Assembly: GCF_000981805.1 (NCBI RefSeq) | Contig: NZ_CP011132.1 | Location: 3,224,001 to 3,288,000 of the forward strand | Length of the DNA: 64,000 bases | Reading direction: 5' to 3' | From: Citrobacter amalonaticus Y19 | GTDB lineage: Bacteria; Pseudomonadota; Gammaproteobacteria; Enterobacterales; Enterobacteriaceae | Part shown: one piece after another, positions 26,750 through 36,031 of the stretch | How positions within the stretch are numbered: the stretch's first letter is position 1 | Layout: the number at the start of each line of letters is the position of its first letter | Position numbers and translations under genes: made by a program | Notes under the pieces: generated by a model | Database searches by the model: none | Seen by the model: the letters and a program-made list of their open reading frames with translations, nothing else | What the model was told of the DNA's origin: nothing

Positions 26750-28176
26750 TATTTTCCTCCCAGCAGATCGCGAGCGCCCCAGAGCGGGAAGTGGCGGCGC
26801 ACCAGCGCATTCAGCTCCAGCTCAAAGGCGCTGAATTCTGACGGCGCAGCGGTCTCCTGCACAATCGGTTCGCGGACCATACCGGCCCCCACGGTGACGT
26901 TACTCAGACGGTCGATGAAAATCAGCCCGCCGGTCACCGGGTTTTGCTGATAGGTATCCAGCACCAGCGGCTCATCAAAGGTCAGATTGACCAGACCGAT
27001 GCCGTTCAGCGGCAGATTGTCCACCTCACGCTGCGTCAGATTGTTGATATCCACCTGATACTGAACGTTATCAACGCGCGCACGGGTCTTTTTACCCGCG
27101 ATTTTGATTTCGTAGCTCTGTCCCGGCGCCAGCGGCTGTTCCGCCATCCAGACCACGTCAACAGCGGCATGCTGTACGGCAGGCAGATTTTCGTCTGCCG
27201 CCAGCAGCAGATCGCCTCGGCTGATATCAATCTCATCTTTCAGGACGAGGGTTATGGCTTCACCGGCAAAGGCATCGTCCAGATCGCCATCAAAGGTGAC
27301 GATCCGCGCCACGCTGGACTCCACGCCGGACGGCAGCACCTTTACACGCTGTCCCACCTTAACGCGACCAGAAGCCAACGTGCCGGAATAGCCCCGGAAA
27401 TCGAGGTTCGGACGGTTTACATACTGCACCGGGAAGCGCATTGGCTGGCTGTCAACCACGCGCTGGATCTCAACCGTCTCCAGCACTTCAAGTAAGGTCG
27501 GGCCGCTGTACCACGGCATGCTGGCGCTCTGGGAGGCCACGTTGTCACCTTCCAGTGCAGAGAGTGGTACAAAGCGAATATCCAGATTGCCCGGCAACTG
27601 TTCAGCAAAGGTCAAATAATCTTCGCGAATACGTTCAAAGATCTCTTCGCTGTAGTCGACCAGATCCATTTTGTTGATCGCCACCACCAGGTGTTTGATC
27701 CCCAGCAGCGTTGAAATGAAGCTGTGACGACGAGTCTGATCCAGTACGCCTTTACGGGCGTCAATCAGCAGGATCGCCAGATCGCAGGTTGATGCGCCGG
27801 TCGCCATATTGCGGGTGTATTGCTCGTGCCCTGGGGTGTCGGCAATGATAAATTTACGCTTCTCGGTGGAGAAATAGCGATACGCCACGTCAATGGTAAT
27901 CCCCTGCTCGCGCTCGGCCTGCAGGCCATCCACCAGCAGTGCCAGATCCAGTTTCTCACCCTGTGTACCGTGGCGTTTGCTGTCGTTATGCAACGACGAC
28001 AGCTGATCTTCATAAATCTGCCGCGTGTCGTGTAACAGACGACCGATCAGGGTGCTTTTGCCATCATCCACGCTGCCGCAGGTTAAAAAGCGCAGCAGAC
28101 TTTTATGTTGTTGGGCGACCATCCAGGCTTCGACGCCGCCTTCATTGGCGATTTGTTGTGCAAGTGTGGTGTTCAT
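26749..28176 (-). CDS. cysN: Sulfate adenylyltransferase subunit CysN (GTPase)
   Basis: A 475-residue EF-Tu-like GTPase that drives ATP sulfurylase. G1 GSVDDGKSTL, G3 DTPGHEQYTRNM and G4 NKMD are all present. It works with CysD to adenylate sulfate in assimilation. It lies 9 bases downstream of cysD. Confidence 0.97.
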   Translation of the reverse strand: MNTTLAQQIANEGGVEAWMVAQQHKSLLRFLTCGSVDDGKSTLIGRLLHDTRQIYEDQLSSLHNDSKRHGTQGEKLDLALLVDGLQAEREQGITIDVAYRYFSTEKRKFIIADTPGHEQYTRNMATGASTCDLAILLIDARKGVLDQTRRHSFISTLLGIKHLVVAINKMDLVDYSEEIFERIREDYLTFAEQLPGNLDIRFVPLSALEGDNVASQSASMPWYSGPTLLEVLETVEIQRVVDSQPMRFPVQYVNRPNLDFRGYSGTLASGRVKVGQRVKVLPSGVESSVARIVTFDGDLDDAFAGEAITLVLKDEIDISRGDLLLAADENLPAVQHAAVDVVWMAEQPLAPGQSYEIKIAGKKTRARVDNVQYQVDINNLTQREVDNLPLNGIGLVNLTFDEPLVLDTYQQNPVTGGLIFIDRLSNVTVGAGMVREPIVQETAAPSEFSAFELELNALVRRHFPLWGARDLLGGK

Positions 28177-28185
28177 GGCGGCTCC

Positions 28186-29094
28186 TTAGAAATACCCCTG
28201 ACGTTTCTTAAGCTCCATAGAGCCCGCCTGGTCGCGGTCAATCACGCGGCCCTGACGCTCGCTGGTGGTCGAGACCAGCATCTCTTCAATAATTTCCGGC
28301 AATGTTTGTGCGTTTGACTCCACGGCGCCGGTCAGCGGCCAGCAGCCGAGGGTACGGAAACGAACCATCCGTTTTTTGATCATCTCGCCAGGCTGCAGGT
28401 CGATGCGATCGTCATCGATCATCATCAACATGCCGTCACGCTCCAGCACCGGGCGCTCTGCCGCCAGATACAGCGGGACGATCTCAATATTTTCCAGCCA
28501 GATGTACTGCCAGATATCCTGTTCGGTCCAGTTGGAGAGCGGGAAAACGCGGATGCTTTCGCCTTTGTTAATCTGCCCGTTGTAGTTGTGCCACAGCTCA
28601 GGACGCTGGTTTTTGGGGTCCCAGCGATGAAAGCGGTCACGGAAGGAGTAGATGCGCTCTTTCGCCCGCGACTTTTCTTCATCGCGGCGCGCGCCGCCAA
28701 ATGCGGCGTCAAAACCGTATTTGTTCAGCGCCTGCTTCAGCCCTTCGGTTTTCATAATGTCGGTGTGCTTGGCGCTGCCGTGGACAAACGGGTTGATGCC
28801 CATCGCCACCCCTTCCGGGTTCTTATGCACCAGCAATTCGCAGCCGTACGCTTTGGCAGTACGATCGCGAAATTCATACATCTCGCGGAACTTCCAGCCG
28901 GTATCGACATGCAGCAACGGGAACGGCAACGACCCCGGATAGAATGCCTTACGGGCAAGATGCAGCATAACGCTGGAATCCTTGCCGATGGAGTACAGCA
29001 TTACCGGGTTCGAAAATTCAGCCGCCACCTCGCGAATAATGTGGATGCTTTCGGCCTCCAGCTGTCGCAGGTGGGTGAGTCGTTTTTGGTCCAT
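28186..29094 (-). CDS. cysD: Sulfate adenylyltransferase subunit CysD
   Basis: A 302-residue catalytic subunit of ATP sulfurylase with the PP-loop YSIGKDSSVML and the FPLSNWTEQDIWQYI motif. It is first gene of cysDNC, divergent from iap. The 274-base gap to iap would contain the CysB-activated cysD promoter known in relatives; I could not place the CysB half-sites with confidence. Confidence 0.97.
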   Translation of the reverse strand: MDQKRLTHLRQLEAESIHIIREVAAEFSNPVMLYSIGKDSSVMLHLARKAFYPGSLPFPLLHVDTGWKFREMYEFRDRTAKAYGCELLVHKNPEGVAMGINPFVHGSAKHTDIMKTEGLKQALNKYGFDAAFGGARRDEEKSRAKERIYSFRDRFHRWDPKNQRPELWHNYNGQINKGESIRVFPLSNWTEQDIWQYIWLENIEIVPLYLAAERPVLERDGMLMMIDDDRIDLQPGEMIKKRMVRFRTLGCWPLTGAVESNAQTLPEIIEEMLVSTTSERQGRVIDRDQAGSMELKKRQGYF

Positions 29095-29368
29095 AACCGT
29101 TCCTTTACAATACCGCTAATGTCGAGCGCGTCAGATAACCCGACTATAGGGAGCGCAGGAGAACGAATGAAATTACGAATTGGAATGAGTAGTTCCTCAA
29201 AGGAATAACGATCTGGCAAAGCAAATATCAAAAAGTGCTTAACCCGCCGGAATTCGGGCATTTAAGAGCAAATGAAATTGTCTTAGCGAGGTCACCGTTT
29301 CATACTAGATGGCGTAAAATTTTTGCTTTGTATTCAGGGCTTCCCCTGCTGGCTATTAAGGATTCACT

Positions 29369-30406
29369 ATGTTTTCCGCAACGCGCCGTCTTTCCGCTCT
29401 CCTGGCGCTCGGCGTATGCTTTATTGTCCCCGCTCAGGCGTCATCCCCAAAACCGGGCGATTTTGCGACAACGCAGACCCGTCATATTGCGACCGTTTTC
29501 CCGGGAAGGATGACCGGTTCTCCGGCGGAAATGTTGTCTGCCGACTATTTACGCCAGCAGTTTGAACAGATGGGTTATCGCAGTGATATCCGCACATTCA
29601 ACAGTCGCTACATTTATACCGCTAAAAATAACCGCAAAAACTGGCACAACGTGACCGGCAGTACCGTTATTGCCGCTCATGAAGGCAAAGCCCCGCAGCA
29701 GATTATTATCATGGCGCATCTGGACACCTATGCCCCGCAAAGTGACTCCGACACCGACGCGAACCTCGGCGGTCTGACACTGCAAGGTGTGGATGATAAC
29801 GCCGCCGGACTGGGCGTTATGCTCGAACTGGCAGAACGCCTGAAAGATGTGCCTACCGAATACGGTATTCGCTTTATTGCCACCAGCGGCGAGGAAGAAG
29901 GAAAACTGGGGGCCGAAAACCTGCTCAAGCGCATGAGTGCGGTCGAGAAGAAAAACACGCTGTTGGTGATTAATCTCGATAACCTGATCGTCGGTGACAA
30001 ATTGTATTTTAATAGCGGGCAAAATACCCCGGAAGCCGTGCGCAAATTAACCCGCGACCGGGCATTAGCACTCGCGCGCAGTCATGGTATTGTCGCCACC
30101 AGTAATCCTGGCCTGAATAAGGATTATCCAAAAGGCACCGGTTGCTGCAACGACGCAGAGGTCTTCGATAAAGCGGGAATTTCGGTGCTTTCCGTCGAGG
30201 CGACGAACTGGAATCTCGGCAAGAAAGATGGTTACCAGCAGCGCGCCAAAACCGCCTCTTTCCCGGCTGGAAATAGCTGGCATGACGTCCGTCTGGATAA
30301 TCAACAGCACATTGATAAAGCCCTGCCTGGACGCATTGAACATCGCAATCGCGACGTCATGCGCATTATGCTGCCGCTGGTGAAAGAATTAGCAAAAGCG
30401 AGCTAA
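29369..30406 (+). CDS. iap: Alkaline phosphatase isozyme conversion aminopeptidase Iap
   Basis: A 345-residue periplasmic M28-family metallopeptidase that trims the N-terminal Arg of alkaline phosphatase. A signal peptide ends near PAQASS. The zinc-binding pattern is visible: His in IIMAHLDTYAP, Asp in VDDNAAGLG, the Glu pair in TSGEEEGKLG, Asp in VINLDN and a C-terminal His in NSWHDVRLDN. In E. coli and Salmonella the iap-cysH interval holds CRISPR-Cas type I-E; here only a short REP and one small gene follow. Confidence 0.95.
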   Translation: MFSATRRLSALLALGVCFIVPAQASSPKPGDFATTQTRHIATVFPGRMTGSPAEMLSADYLRQQFEQMGYRSDIRTFNSRYIYTAKNNRKNWHNVTGSTVIAAHEGKAPQQIIIMAHLDTYAPQSDSDTDANLGGLTLQGVDDNAAGLGVMLELAERLKDVPTEYGIRFIATSGEEEGKLGAENLLKRMSAVEKKNTLLVINLDNLIVGDKLYFNSGQNTPEAVRKLTRDRALALARSHGIVATSNPGLNKDYPKGTGCCNDAEVFDKAGISVLSVEATNWNLGKKDGYQQRAKTASFPAGNSWHDVRLDNQQHIDKALPGRIEHRNRDVMRIMLPLVKELAKAS

Positions 30407-30410
30407 TCAT

Positions 30411-30442
30411 ACGGCCGGATAAAGCGATACCGCTATCCGGCA
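30411..30442. repeat. Single REP-like inverted repeat after iap
   Basis: GGCCGGATAAAGCG...CGCTATCCGGC forms an imperfect palindrome typical of an isolated REP, five bases after the iap stop. It may act as the 3' end of the iap transcript. Confidence 0.65.
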
Positions 30443-30519
30443 AAAGACGCGAAGAGTGACACTATTCTGAGCGTCGTTTTTTCAATTACGCTCTTTTGTA
30501 ATAACTTATTTGTAATAAC

Positions 30520-30801
30520 TTATTGAATGCCCATGGACTGCTTCATTTGCACCAGTGCGGCAGCGCCTTGTTTACAGCCAGCATCCTGATTTTCAGCCGG
30601 TAATGCTGCAAGTTGCTTTTTAGCCTCTTCCAGTTGAGGTTTCATTGCTTCCATTTGCTGTTTAGCCTGATCGCTGGTTTTTGACGCCTGAACAATCAAC
30701 GCATCAACATCATCAAAATATTGCTGGCAAGTATCTGTAATTGCTGCAAAAGAAGAACCAGACACCAGAGTCAGCACTGCAACAAATAACATTTTCTTCA
30801 T
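30520..30801 (-). CDS. Small exported DUF5339-type protein
   Basis: A 93-residue protein with a clear signal peptide (MKKMLFVAVLTLVSGSSFAA), leaving about 73 residues. The mature part is helical and rich in Gln, Lys and Ala (QASKTSDQAKQQMEAMKPQL) with two cysteines, one near each end (DTCQQYF and AGCKQG), which could form a disulfide in the periplasm. The pattern fits DUF5339, found in various enterobacteria with no known function. It stands alone between iap and cysH in the interval that holds CRISPR-Cas in many relatives. Confidence 0.8.
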   Translation of the reverse strand: MKKMLFVAVLTLVSGSSFAAITDTCQQYFDDVDALIVQASKTSDQAKQQMEAMKPQLEEAKKQLAALPAENQDAGCKQGAAALVQMKQSMGIQ

Positions 30802-30914
30802 TTATTTAATCCCTCAGTTTTAAATTGACGTCACTGCCTCCGGCAATAACGTCAGCAAGGGTAAAACAAAGAAATTAATAAAACAGCACGGGAAAACATT
30901 TTCAGATTTTTATT

Positions 30915-31649
30915 TTACCCTTCGTGCAGCCCGCACTCGCGTTTTAGCCCAAAGAAACGCGTCTCTTCTTCTGCCATTCCCGGTTCCCATTTACGGGTAG
31001 TATGTGTGTCGCCCACCGATAAGTAGCCCTGATCCCACAGCGGGTGATACTTCAGCCCGTGTTTTTGCAGGTACTGATAAACCGTGCGGTTATCCCAGTC
31101 GATAATTGGCAGCACTTTAAAGACCCCGCGCTGGATGGCCAGCACGGGCAGATGCGCACGGCTGCCGGACTGTTCGCGGCGCAGCCCCGCAAACCAGGTT
31201 TGTGCGTTGAGTTCCTGCAACGCCCGGTTCATCGGTTCGACTTTGTTGATCTCATTGTATTTCTCAATGCCTTCCACGCCCTGCTCCCACAGTTTACCGT
31301 AACGCGCCTCCTGCCAGGCGGCGCTTTCGGGAGCGCGATATACCTTCAGATTCAGCTTGAGTTTGTCCGTTAACTCATCAATAAACTGGTAGGTTTCCGG
31401 GAACAGATAACCGGTGTCGGTCAGGATCACCGGGATATCCGGGCGGATCTGATTGACCAGATGCAAACTCACCGCCGCCTGAATGCCGAAGCTGGAAGAG
31501 AGTACATATTCGCCAGGCAGATTCTCCAGCGCCCATGCCACGCGCCCTTCAGCGTCAAGTTTTTCCAGTTGGCTGTTGGTTTCAGCCAGCGCCAGGACGC
31601 GATCCACTTTTGGTAGATCGTTCAGGGCGTTTAGATCGAGTCTGGACAT
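30915..31649 (-). CDS. cysH: Phosphoadenylyl-sulfate reductase CysH
   Basis: A 244-residue thioredoxin-dependent PAPS reductase producing sulfite. PP-loop-like SSSFGIQ, TDTGYLFPETYQF, and the C-terminal ECGLHEG with the catalytic Cys are present. The plant-type [4Fe-4S] cysteine pairs are absent, as expected for a PAPS rather than APS reductase. It is third gene of cysJIH, separated from cysI by a BIME. Confidence 0.97.
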   Translation of the reverse strand: MSRLDLNALNDLPKVDRVLALAETNSQLEKLDAEGRVAWALENLPGEYVLSSSFGIQAAVSLHLVNQIRPDIPVILTDTGYLFPETYQFIDELTDKLKLNLKVYRAPESAAWQEARYGKLWEQGVEGIEKYNEINKVEPMNRALQELNAQTWFAGLRREQSGSRAHLPVLAIQRGVFKVLPIIDWDNRTVYQYLQKHGLKYHPLWDQGYLSVGDTHTTRKWEPGMAEEETRFFGLKRECGLHEG

Positions 31650-31670
31650 AGGTTCCTCACTGTTTGACTG

Positions 31671-31765
31671 CCTGATGGCGCTTCGCTTATCAGGCCTACA
31701 ACGGCCACAGGGCGTCTACAAAATCCGTAGGCCGGATAAGGCGTTCACGCCGCCATCCGGCAATA
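31671..31765. repeat. BIME between cysI and cysH
   Basis: Two REP-like inverted repeats, CCTGATGGCG...ATCAGG (31671-31693) and GTAGGCCGGATAAGGCG followed by CGCCATCCGGC (31727-31762). They lie inside the cysJIH operon, where they could stabilise the cysJI message or reduce cysH expression. Confidence 0.75.
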
Positions 31766-31770
31766 AGACG

Positions 31771-33483
31771 TTATTCCCAGAAATCCCGGGCGGGATCGAG
31801 CACCGGGCGAATAATGCCCGCACGCACCGTAAAGTCACCGAAGCCTTCACCCGCTTCGCGCTCTTTCGCCCAGCGCCCAATCAGTTCGTCCAGCGAGTCG
31901 AGAATTTCCGGTTCGGTGATGTTCTCTTTGAACATCCGCGGGATACGCGTGCCGATTCGGTTACCGCCAAGATGCAGGTTGTAGCGCCCCGGCGCTTTCC
32001 CGACCAGCCCGACTTCTGCCAGCATCGCGCGACCGCAACCGTTCGGGCAGCCCGTCACACGCATCACGATATGCTCGTCACTGACATGATGTTTCGCCAT
32101 CAGACCATCAATCTTATCGATAAACGTCGGCAGGAAACGCTCGGCCTCCGCCATTGCCAGCGGACAGGTTGGGAACGACACGCAAGCCATGGAGTTTTCA
32201 CGCTGCGGCGTCACCGTGCTCACCAGGCCGCTCTCTTGCGCGATCTTCTCAATCTTCGCCTTCTGGCTTTCCGGCACACCAGCGATAATCAGATTCTGAT
32301 TCGCAGTAATGCGGAACTCGCCTTTATGGATTTTCGAAATCTCCAGCAGGCCTGTTTTCAGCGGACGCCCCGGATAATCGAGGATTCGGCCATTTTCAAT
32401 AAACAGCGTCAGGTGCCATTTATTGTCGATGCCCTTCACCCAGCCAATGCGGTCGCCGCGGCCGGTAAATTCGTACGGACGGATCGGTTCGAATTTGATC
32501 CCCGCGCGGCGTTCCACTTCCGCTTTAAACGTCTCGACGCCAACGCGCTCCAGCGTATATTTGGTTTTCGCATTTTTACGGTCGGTACGGTTACCCCAGT
32601 CACGCTGCGTGGTGACAACGGCTTCCGCCACGGCCAGCGTGTGTTCCAGCGGCAGATAGCCAAATTCGCTCGCCGTACGGGCGTAAGTTTTCTTGTTACC
32701 GTGTTCAATCGACAGACCACCGCCCACCAGCAGGTTAAAGCCCACCAGCTTGCCGTTTTCCGCAACCGCGACAAAGTTCATGTCGTTAGCATGCAGATCG
32801 ATATCGTTCTGCGGCGGGATCACCACCGTAGTTTTGAACTTACGCGGCAGATAGGTCTGACCGAGGATCGGCTCCTCGTCAGTGGTCGCGACTTTTTCCT
32901 GATCGAGCCAAATTTCAGCATAGGCGCGGGTGCGCGGCAGCAGATGCTCAGAAATCTTTTTCGCCCACTCGTAGGCTTCAGCATGTAGTTCAGATTCGTA
33001 CGGGTTCGAGGTGCACAGCACGTTACGGTTCATGTCGTTGGCGGTTGCCAGCGCGTCCAGGCCAACGGAGTGCAGCATCTGGTGCACCGGTTTCACGTTC
33101 TTCTTCAGAATCCCGTGGAACTGGAACGTCTGCCGGTTGGTCAGACGAATACTGCCGTAAATGGTGTTGTCATGGGCAAACTTATCAATCGCCTGCCACT
33201 GTTTGGTGGTGATGACGCCCCCCGGCAGACGACAGCGAAGCAGCATCGCGTGACGCGGCTCCAGCTTCTGTTCTGCACGCTCGGCGCGGATATCACGGTC
33301 ATCCTGCTGATACATACCGTGAAAACGGATCAGCAGGAAGTTATCACCGTTAAAACCGCCGGTGAGACCGTCATTCAGATCCTCAGCAATGGTGCCGCGC
33401 AGATAGTTGCTTTCCAGCTTCATGCGCTCGGCGTCCGTCAGTTTACCTTCGACCACCAGGGGCCCTGGATGTTTTTCGCTCAT
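31771..33483 (-). CDS. cysI: Sulfite reductase hemoprotein subunit CysI
   Basis: A 570-residue beta subunit carrying siroheme and a [4Fe-4S] cluster; reduces sulfite to sulfide with six electrons. The four cluster cysteines occur as CVSFPTC and CPNGC. Duplicated ferredoxin-sulfite reductase halves are evident. Start and stop codons with cysJ touch (33483), so translation is coupled. Confidence 0.97.
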   Translation of the reverse strand: MSEKHPGPLVVEGKLTDAERMKLESNYLRGTIAEDLNDGLTGGFNGDNFLLIRFHGMYQQDDRDIRAERAEQKLEPRHAMLLRCRLPGGVITTKQWQAIDKFAHDNTIYGSIRLTNRQTFQFHGILKKNVKPVHQMLHSVGLDALATANDMNRNVLCTSNPYESELHAEAYEWAKKISEHLLPRTRAYAEIWLDQEKVATTDEEPILGQTYLPRKFKTTVVIPPQNDIDLHANDMNFVAVAENGKLVGFNLLVGGGLSIEHGNKKTYARTASEFGYLPLEHTLAVAEAVVTTQRDWGNRTDRKNAKTKYTLERVGVETFKAEVERRAGIKFEPIRPYEFTGRGDRIGWVKGIDNKWHLTLFIENGRILDYPGRPLKTGLLEISKIHKGEFRITANQNLIIAGVPESQKAKIEKIAQESGLVSTVTPQRENSMACVSFPTCPLAMAEAERFLPTFIDKIDGLMAKHHVSDEHIVMRVTGCPNGCGRAMLAEVGLVGKAPGRYNLHLGGNRIGTRIPRMFKENITEPEILDSLDELIGRWAKEREAGEGFGDFTVRAGIIRPVLDPARDFWE

Positions 33484-35282
33484 TAGTAGACATCTCGCTG
33501 ATAACGGCGCTCAACGCGCAGCTCACTTAAAAATTCATCTGCTGATTCCGCGTCCATCGCGCCGAATTCAGCAATCACTTCCAGCAATGCCTGCTCAACG
33601 TCTTTCGCCATGCGATTAGCGTCGCCGCAGACATAAATGTGGGCACCATCATTAATCCAGCGCCACAGTTCTGCGCCCTGTTCGCGCAGTTTGTCTTGTA
33701 CGTAAACTTTTTCTTTTTGATCCCGTGACCAGGCGAGATCGATACGGCTCAGCACGCCTTCTTTGACGTAACGCTGCCATTCCACCTGGTAGAGGAAATC
33801 TTCGGTAAAGTGGGGATTGCCAAAGAACAGCCAGTTTTTACCCGACGCGTCATCAGCGGCGCGCTGCTGCATGAAGGCGCGGAACGGCGCGATACCCGTC
33901 CCCGGACCAATCATAATCACCGGCGTTTCCGGGTTCGTCGGCAGACGGAAGTTATCGTTATGTTCGATGAACACACGCACTTCGCCCTCTTCTTCGACGC
34001 GATCGGCGAGGAAGCTGGATGCGCCACCGGCGCGCGCGCGGCCTTCCACGTCATACCGCACCGCACCCACAGTGATGTGCACTTCGTTCTCCACTTCCGC
34101 CTGAGAGGACGCAATGGAGTAAAGACGCGGCGTCAACGGACGCAACAGGTCGACTAACGCCTGGGCATCCAGCTGTGCTGGCGAAAAACGCAGCATATCG
34201 ACAACTGGCGTCGTGGTCGCATAATGCTGCAACTGCGCCTTATCACCGACCAGCGGCAACAACGATTCACTGCGCGTTAAGGTGGCATAATTTTCAACGA
34301 TATTGGCAGTATTGACGGTCAGTTCGACATGCCACTGTAGCGCGTCGGACAGCGGGAGAGACTGGCCATTGACCGTAACGGGCTCATCACCTTTCAGCCA
34401 GACCAGTTCCACCATCTCTTTCACCAGCTCAGGATCGTTCTGATACCAGACACCCAGCGCGTCACCAGGCTGGTAGCGCAGACCCGACTCACCGAGATCG
34501 ATTTCAATATGGCGAACATCTTTCTCTGAATCACGGCCGGTGATTTTTTGATTCACGGACAACGCCGCGCTCAGCGGCGCTTCTTTGGTATACGGGCTGG
34601 AGTGGATCTCATTTACCGCCCCGCTGACAACTGACTGAGTCTGTGTCGCCACCGGCGCGCGTGATTTCAACACCTCGACCACACGGGCACGCCACTCGGC
34701 GGCGGCGGCCTGGTATTCCACATCGGCGTCAACGCGATCCAACAGACGCTCACCGCCAAGTTCCGCCAGTTTGCTGTCAAAATCTTTGCCTGACTGGCAG
34801 AAAAACTCGTATGACGTGTCACCCAGACCCAAAATCGCAAATGCGGTGTTTTCGAGCTTCGGTGCTTTTTTAGAGAACAGGAACTTATGCAGCGCGACGG
34901 CTTCTTCCGGCGGTTCGCCTTCACCCTGGGTGGACGTGACGACAACCAGCAGTTTCTCATTGGCGATTTGTTTGAATTTGTAGTCGCCTGCGTTCACCAG
35001 CGTGACGCTGAGCTTTGCCGCCAACAGGTCGTCACGCAGCGCTTCCGCCACACGACGCGCGTTGCCTGTTTGTGACGCGGAGATCAGCGTGATGCCCGGC
35101 ATTTCAGCTACAGGAGCGGGCGTCGCAACGGTCGCGCCGGGTTGCTGATTCAGCGTGCCCCAGAAATAGCCAGAAACCCATGCAAGCTGCATGGGCGTGA
35201 GATCGGTCGTGGCCGCCTGTAGGCGAGCCAGCTGCTCCGGGTTCAGCGGAAGCAAAGCGGAAGGTGGGGCCTGTGTCGTCAT
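33483..35282 (-). CDS. cysJ: Sulfite reductase flavoprotein subunit CysJ
   Basis: A 599-residue alpha subunit: flavodoxin-like FMN domain (ITLISASQTGNARRVAEAL; TSTQGEGEPPEEA), FAD domain (RLYSIASSQ) and NADPH domain (IGPGTGIAPFRAFMQQR, ending ERRYQRDVY). It passes electrons from NADPH to CysI. It is first in the operon; the promoter is in the 305-base gap to divergent queD. Confidence 0.97.
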   Translation of the reverse strand: MTTQAPPSALLPLNPEQLARLQAATTDLTPMQLAWVSGYFWGTLNQQPGATVATPAPVAEMPGITLISASQTGNARRVAEALRDDLLAAKLSVTLVNAGDYKFKQIANEKLLVVVTSTQGEGEPPEEAVALHKFLFSKKAPKLENTAFAILGLGDTSYEFFCQSGKDFDSKLAELGGERLLDRVDADVEYQAAAAEWRARVVEVLKSRAPVATQTQSVVSGAVNEIHSSPYTKEAPLSAALSVNQKITGRDSEKDVRHIEIDLGESGLRYQPGDALGVWYQNDPELVKEMVELVWLKGDEPVTVNGQSLPLSDALQWHVELTVNTANIVENYATLTRSESLLPLVGDKAQLQHYATTTPVVDMLRFSPAQLDAQALVDLLRPLTPRLYSIASSQAEVENEVHITVGAVRYDVEGRARAGGASSFLADRVEEEGEVRVFIEHNDNFRLPTNPETPVIMIGPGTGIAPFRAFMQQRAADDASGKNWLFFGNPHFTEDFLYQVEWQRYVKEGVLSRIDLAWSRDQKEKVYVQDKLREQGAELWRWINDGAHIYVCGDANRMAKDVEQALLEVIAEFGAMDAESADEFLSELRVERRYQRDVY

Positions 35283-35587
35283 GCGTCGTTATGTTCCAGT
35301 AAGCAAAGCGGATTTAAGCAATAAAACCCAAACTGAAGATAAGGGTAACGGCGGGGATAATAACAATTAAAGAAGGGTTGGAAATAACAAATAACCAAAT
35401 GGACTAACCTGTTTTAGTTATAGTTATTAACAACAAAAACGATTAAATAACCGCATGAAATATATAGAGTTACCTCCCATAGAAGCAATGAATGGCGTAA
35501 TCTGCGACGGAAAGCCGTTTTAGTTAATGATAAAAAATGTACTTTCCGGTACCCTACGGCGGTTTTTTGCCTGACTGAGAATTTAAG
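35283..35587. promoter_or_regulatory. Divergent cysJ-queD intergenic region
   Basis: A 305-base AT-rich region between the start codons of cysJ and queD. Short related segments rich in TAAC, ATAAC and TTAG (ATAACAATTAAAG, GAAATAACAAATAACC, TTAGTTATAGTTATT) lie within 35350-35435, where CysB-binding half-sites are expected for cysJIH. A queD promoter must lie in 35500-35575. I see no preQ1-type riboswitch before queD. Confidence 0.5.
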
Positions 35588-35950
35588 ATGACCACCACCC
35601 TGTTTAAAGATTTCACCTTCGAAGCCGCTCACCATCTGCCACATGTTCCTGAAGGGCATAAATGTGGCCGTCTGCACGGACACTCTTTTATGGTGCGTCT
35701 GGAAGTCACCGGTGAAGTCTGTCCACATACCGGGTGGATTATCGATTTCGCCGAATTAAAAGCCGCGTTCAAACCAACTTACGACAGGCTCGATCATTAC
35801 TACCTGAACGATATTCCTGGTCTCGAAAATCCGACCAGCGAAGTGCTGGCACAATGGATTTGGGATCAGGTTAAACCGTCAGTCCCCTTGTTGAGTGCGG
35901 TAATGGTGAAAGAAACCTGTACGGCGGGCTGCGTCTATCGCGGCGAGTGA
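35588..35950 (+). CDS. queD: 6-carboxy-5,6,7,8-tetrahydropterin synthase QueD
   Basis: A 120-residue tunneling-fold enzyme making CPH4 from dihydroneopterin triphosphate in queuosine and 7-deazaguanine synthesis. The zinc-binding histidines and catalytic Cys are in FEAAHHLPHVPEGHKCGRLH. queE, for the next step of the pathway, lies 11 kb away in the same window. Confidence 0.96.
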   Translation: MTTTLFKDFTFEAAHHLPHVPEGHKCGRLHGHSFMVRLEVTGEVCPHTGWIIDFAELKAAFKPTYDRLDHYYLNDIPGLENPTSEVLAQWIWDQVKPSVPLLSAVMVKETCTAGCVYRGE

Positions 35951-36005
35951 TTTAAGCGGATGTGTCGGCGGTCAATTTTCCTTAACTAACATTCTGTTAG
36001 GGTTG

Positions 36006-36029
36006 TGTGCTCTGGATATCTGGAGCACA
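36006..36029 (+). promoter_or_regulatory. Hairpin enclosing the ygcN ribosome-binding site
   Basis: TGTGCTC (36006-36012) and GAGCACA (36023-36029) form a seven-base-pair stem with loop TGGATATCTG. The ygcN Shine-Dalgarno GGAG (36022-36025) is at the loop edge and in the 3' arm, with the ATG three bases further on. In the folded state translation would be reduced. No leader terminator is seen here. Whether it is regulatory is unknown. Confidence 0.4.
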
Positions 36030-36031
36030 AC

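Noticed and set aside
30407..30520. Possible CRISPR remnant between iap and the small exported gene
   Set aside because: The only repeat there is one REP-like palindrome; no direct repeats with spacers and no type I-E repeat sequence are present.
31483..32988. Plus-strand 501-codon frame opposite cysH and cysI
   Set aside because: Long but antisense to two intact essential-pathway genes; His/Arg/Phe-rich composition is typical of shadow frames in high-GC codon positions.
35500..35587. Possible preQ1 riboswitch before queD
   Set aside because: There is a T run (CGGTTTTTTGCC) but no recognisable preQ1 aptamer core and only very short stems; enteric queD is not known to have one.
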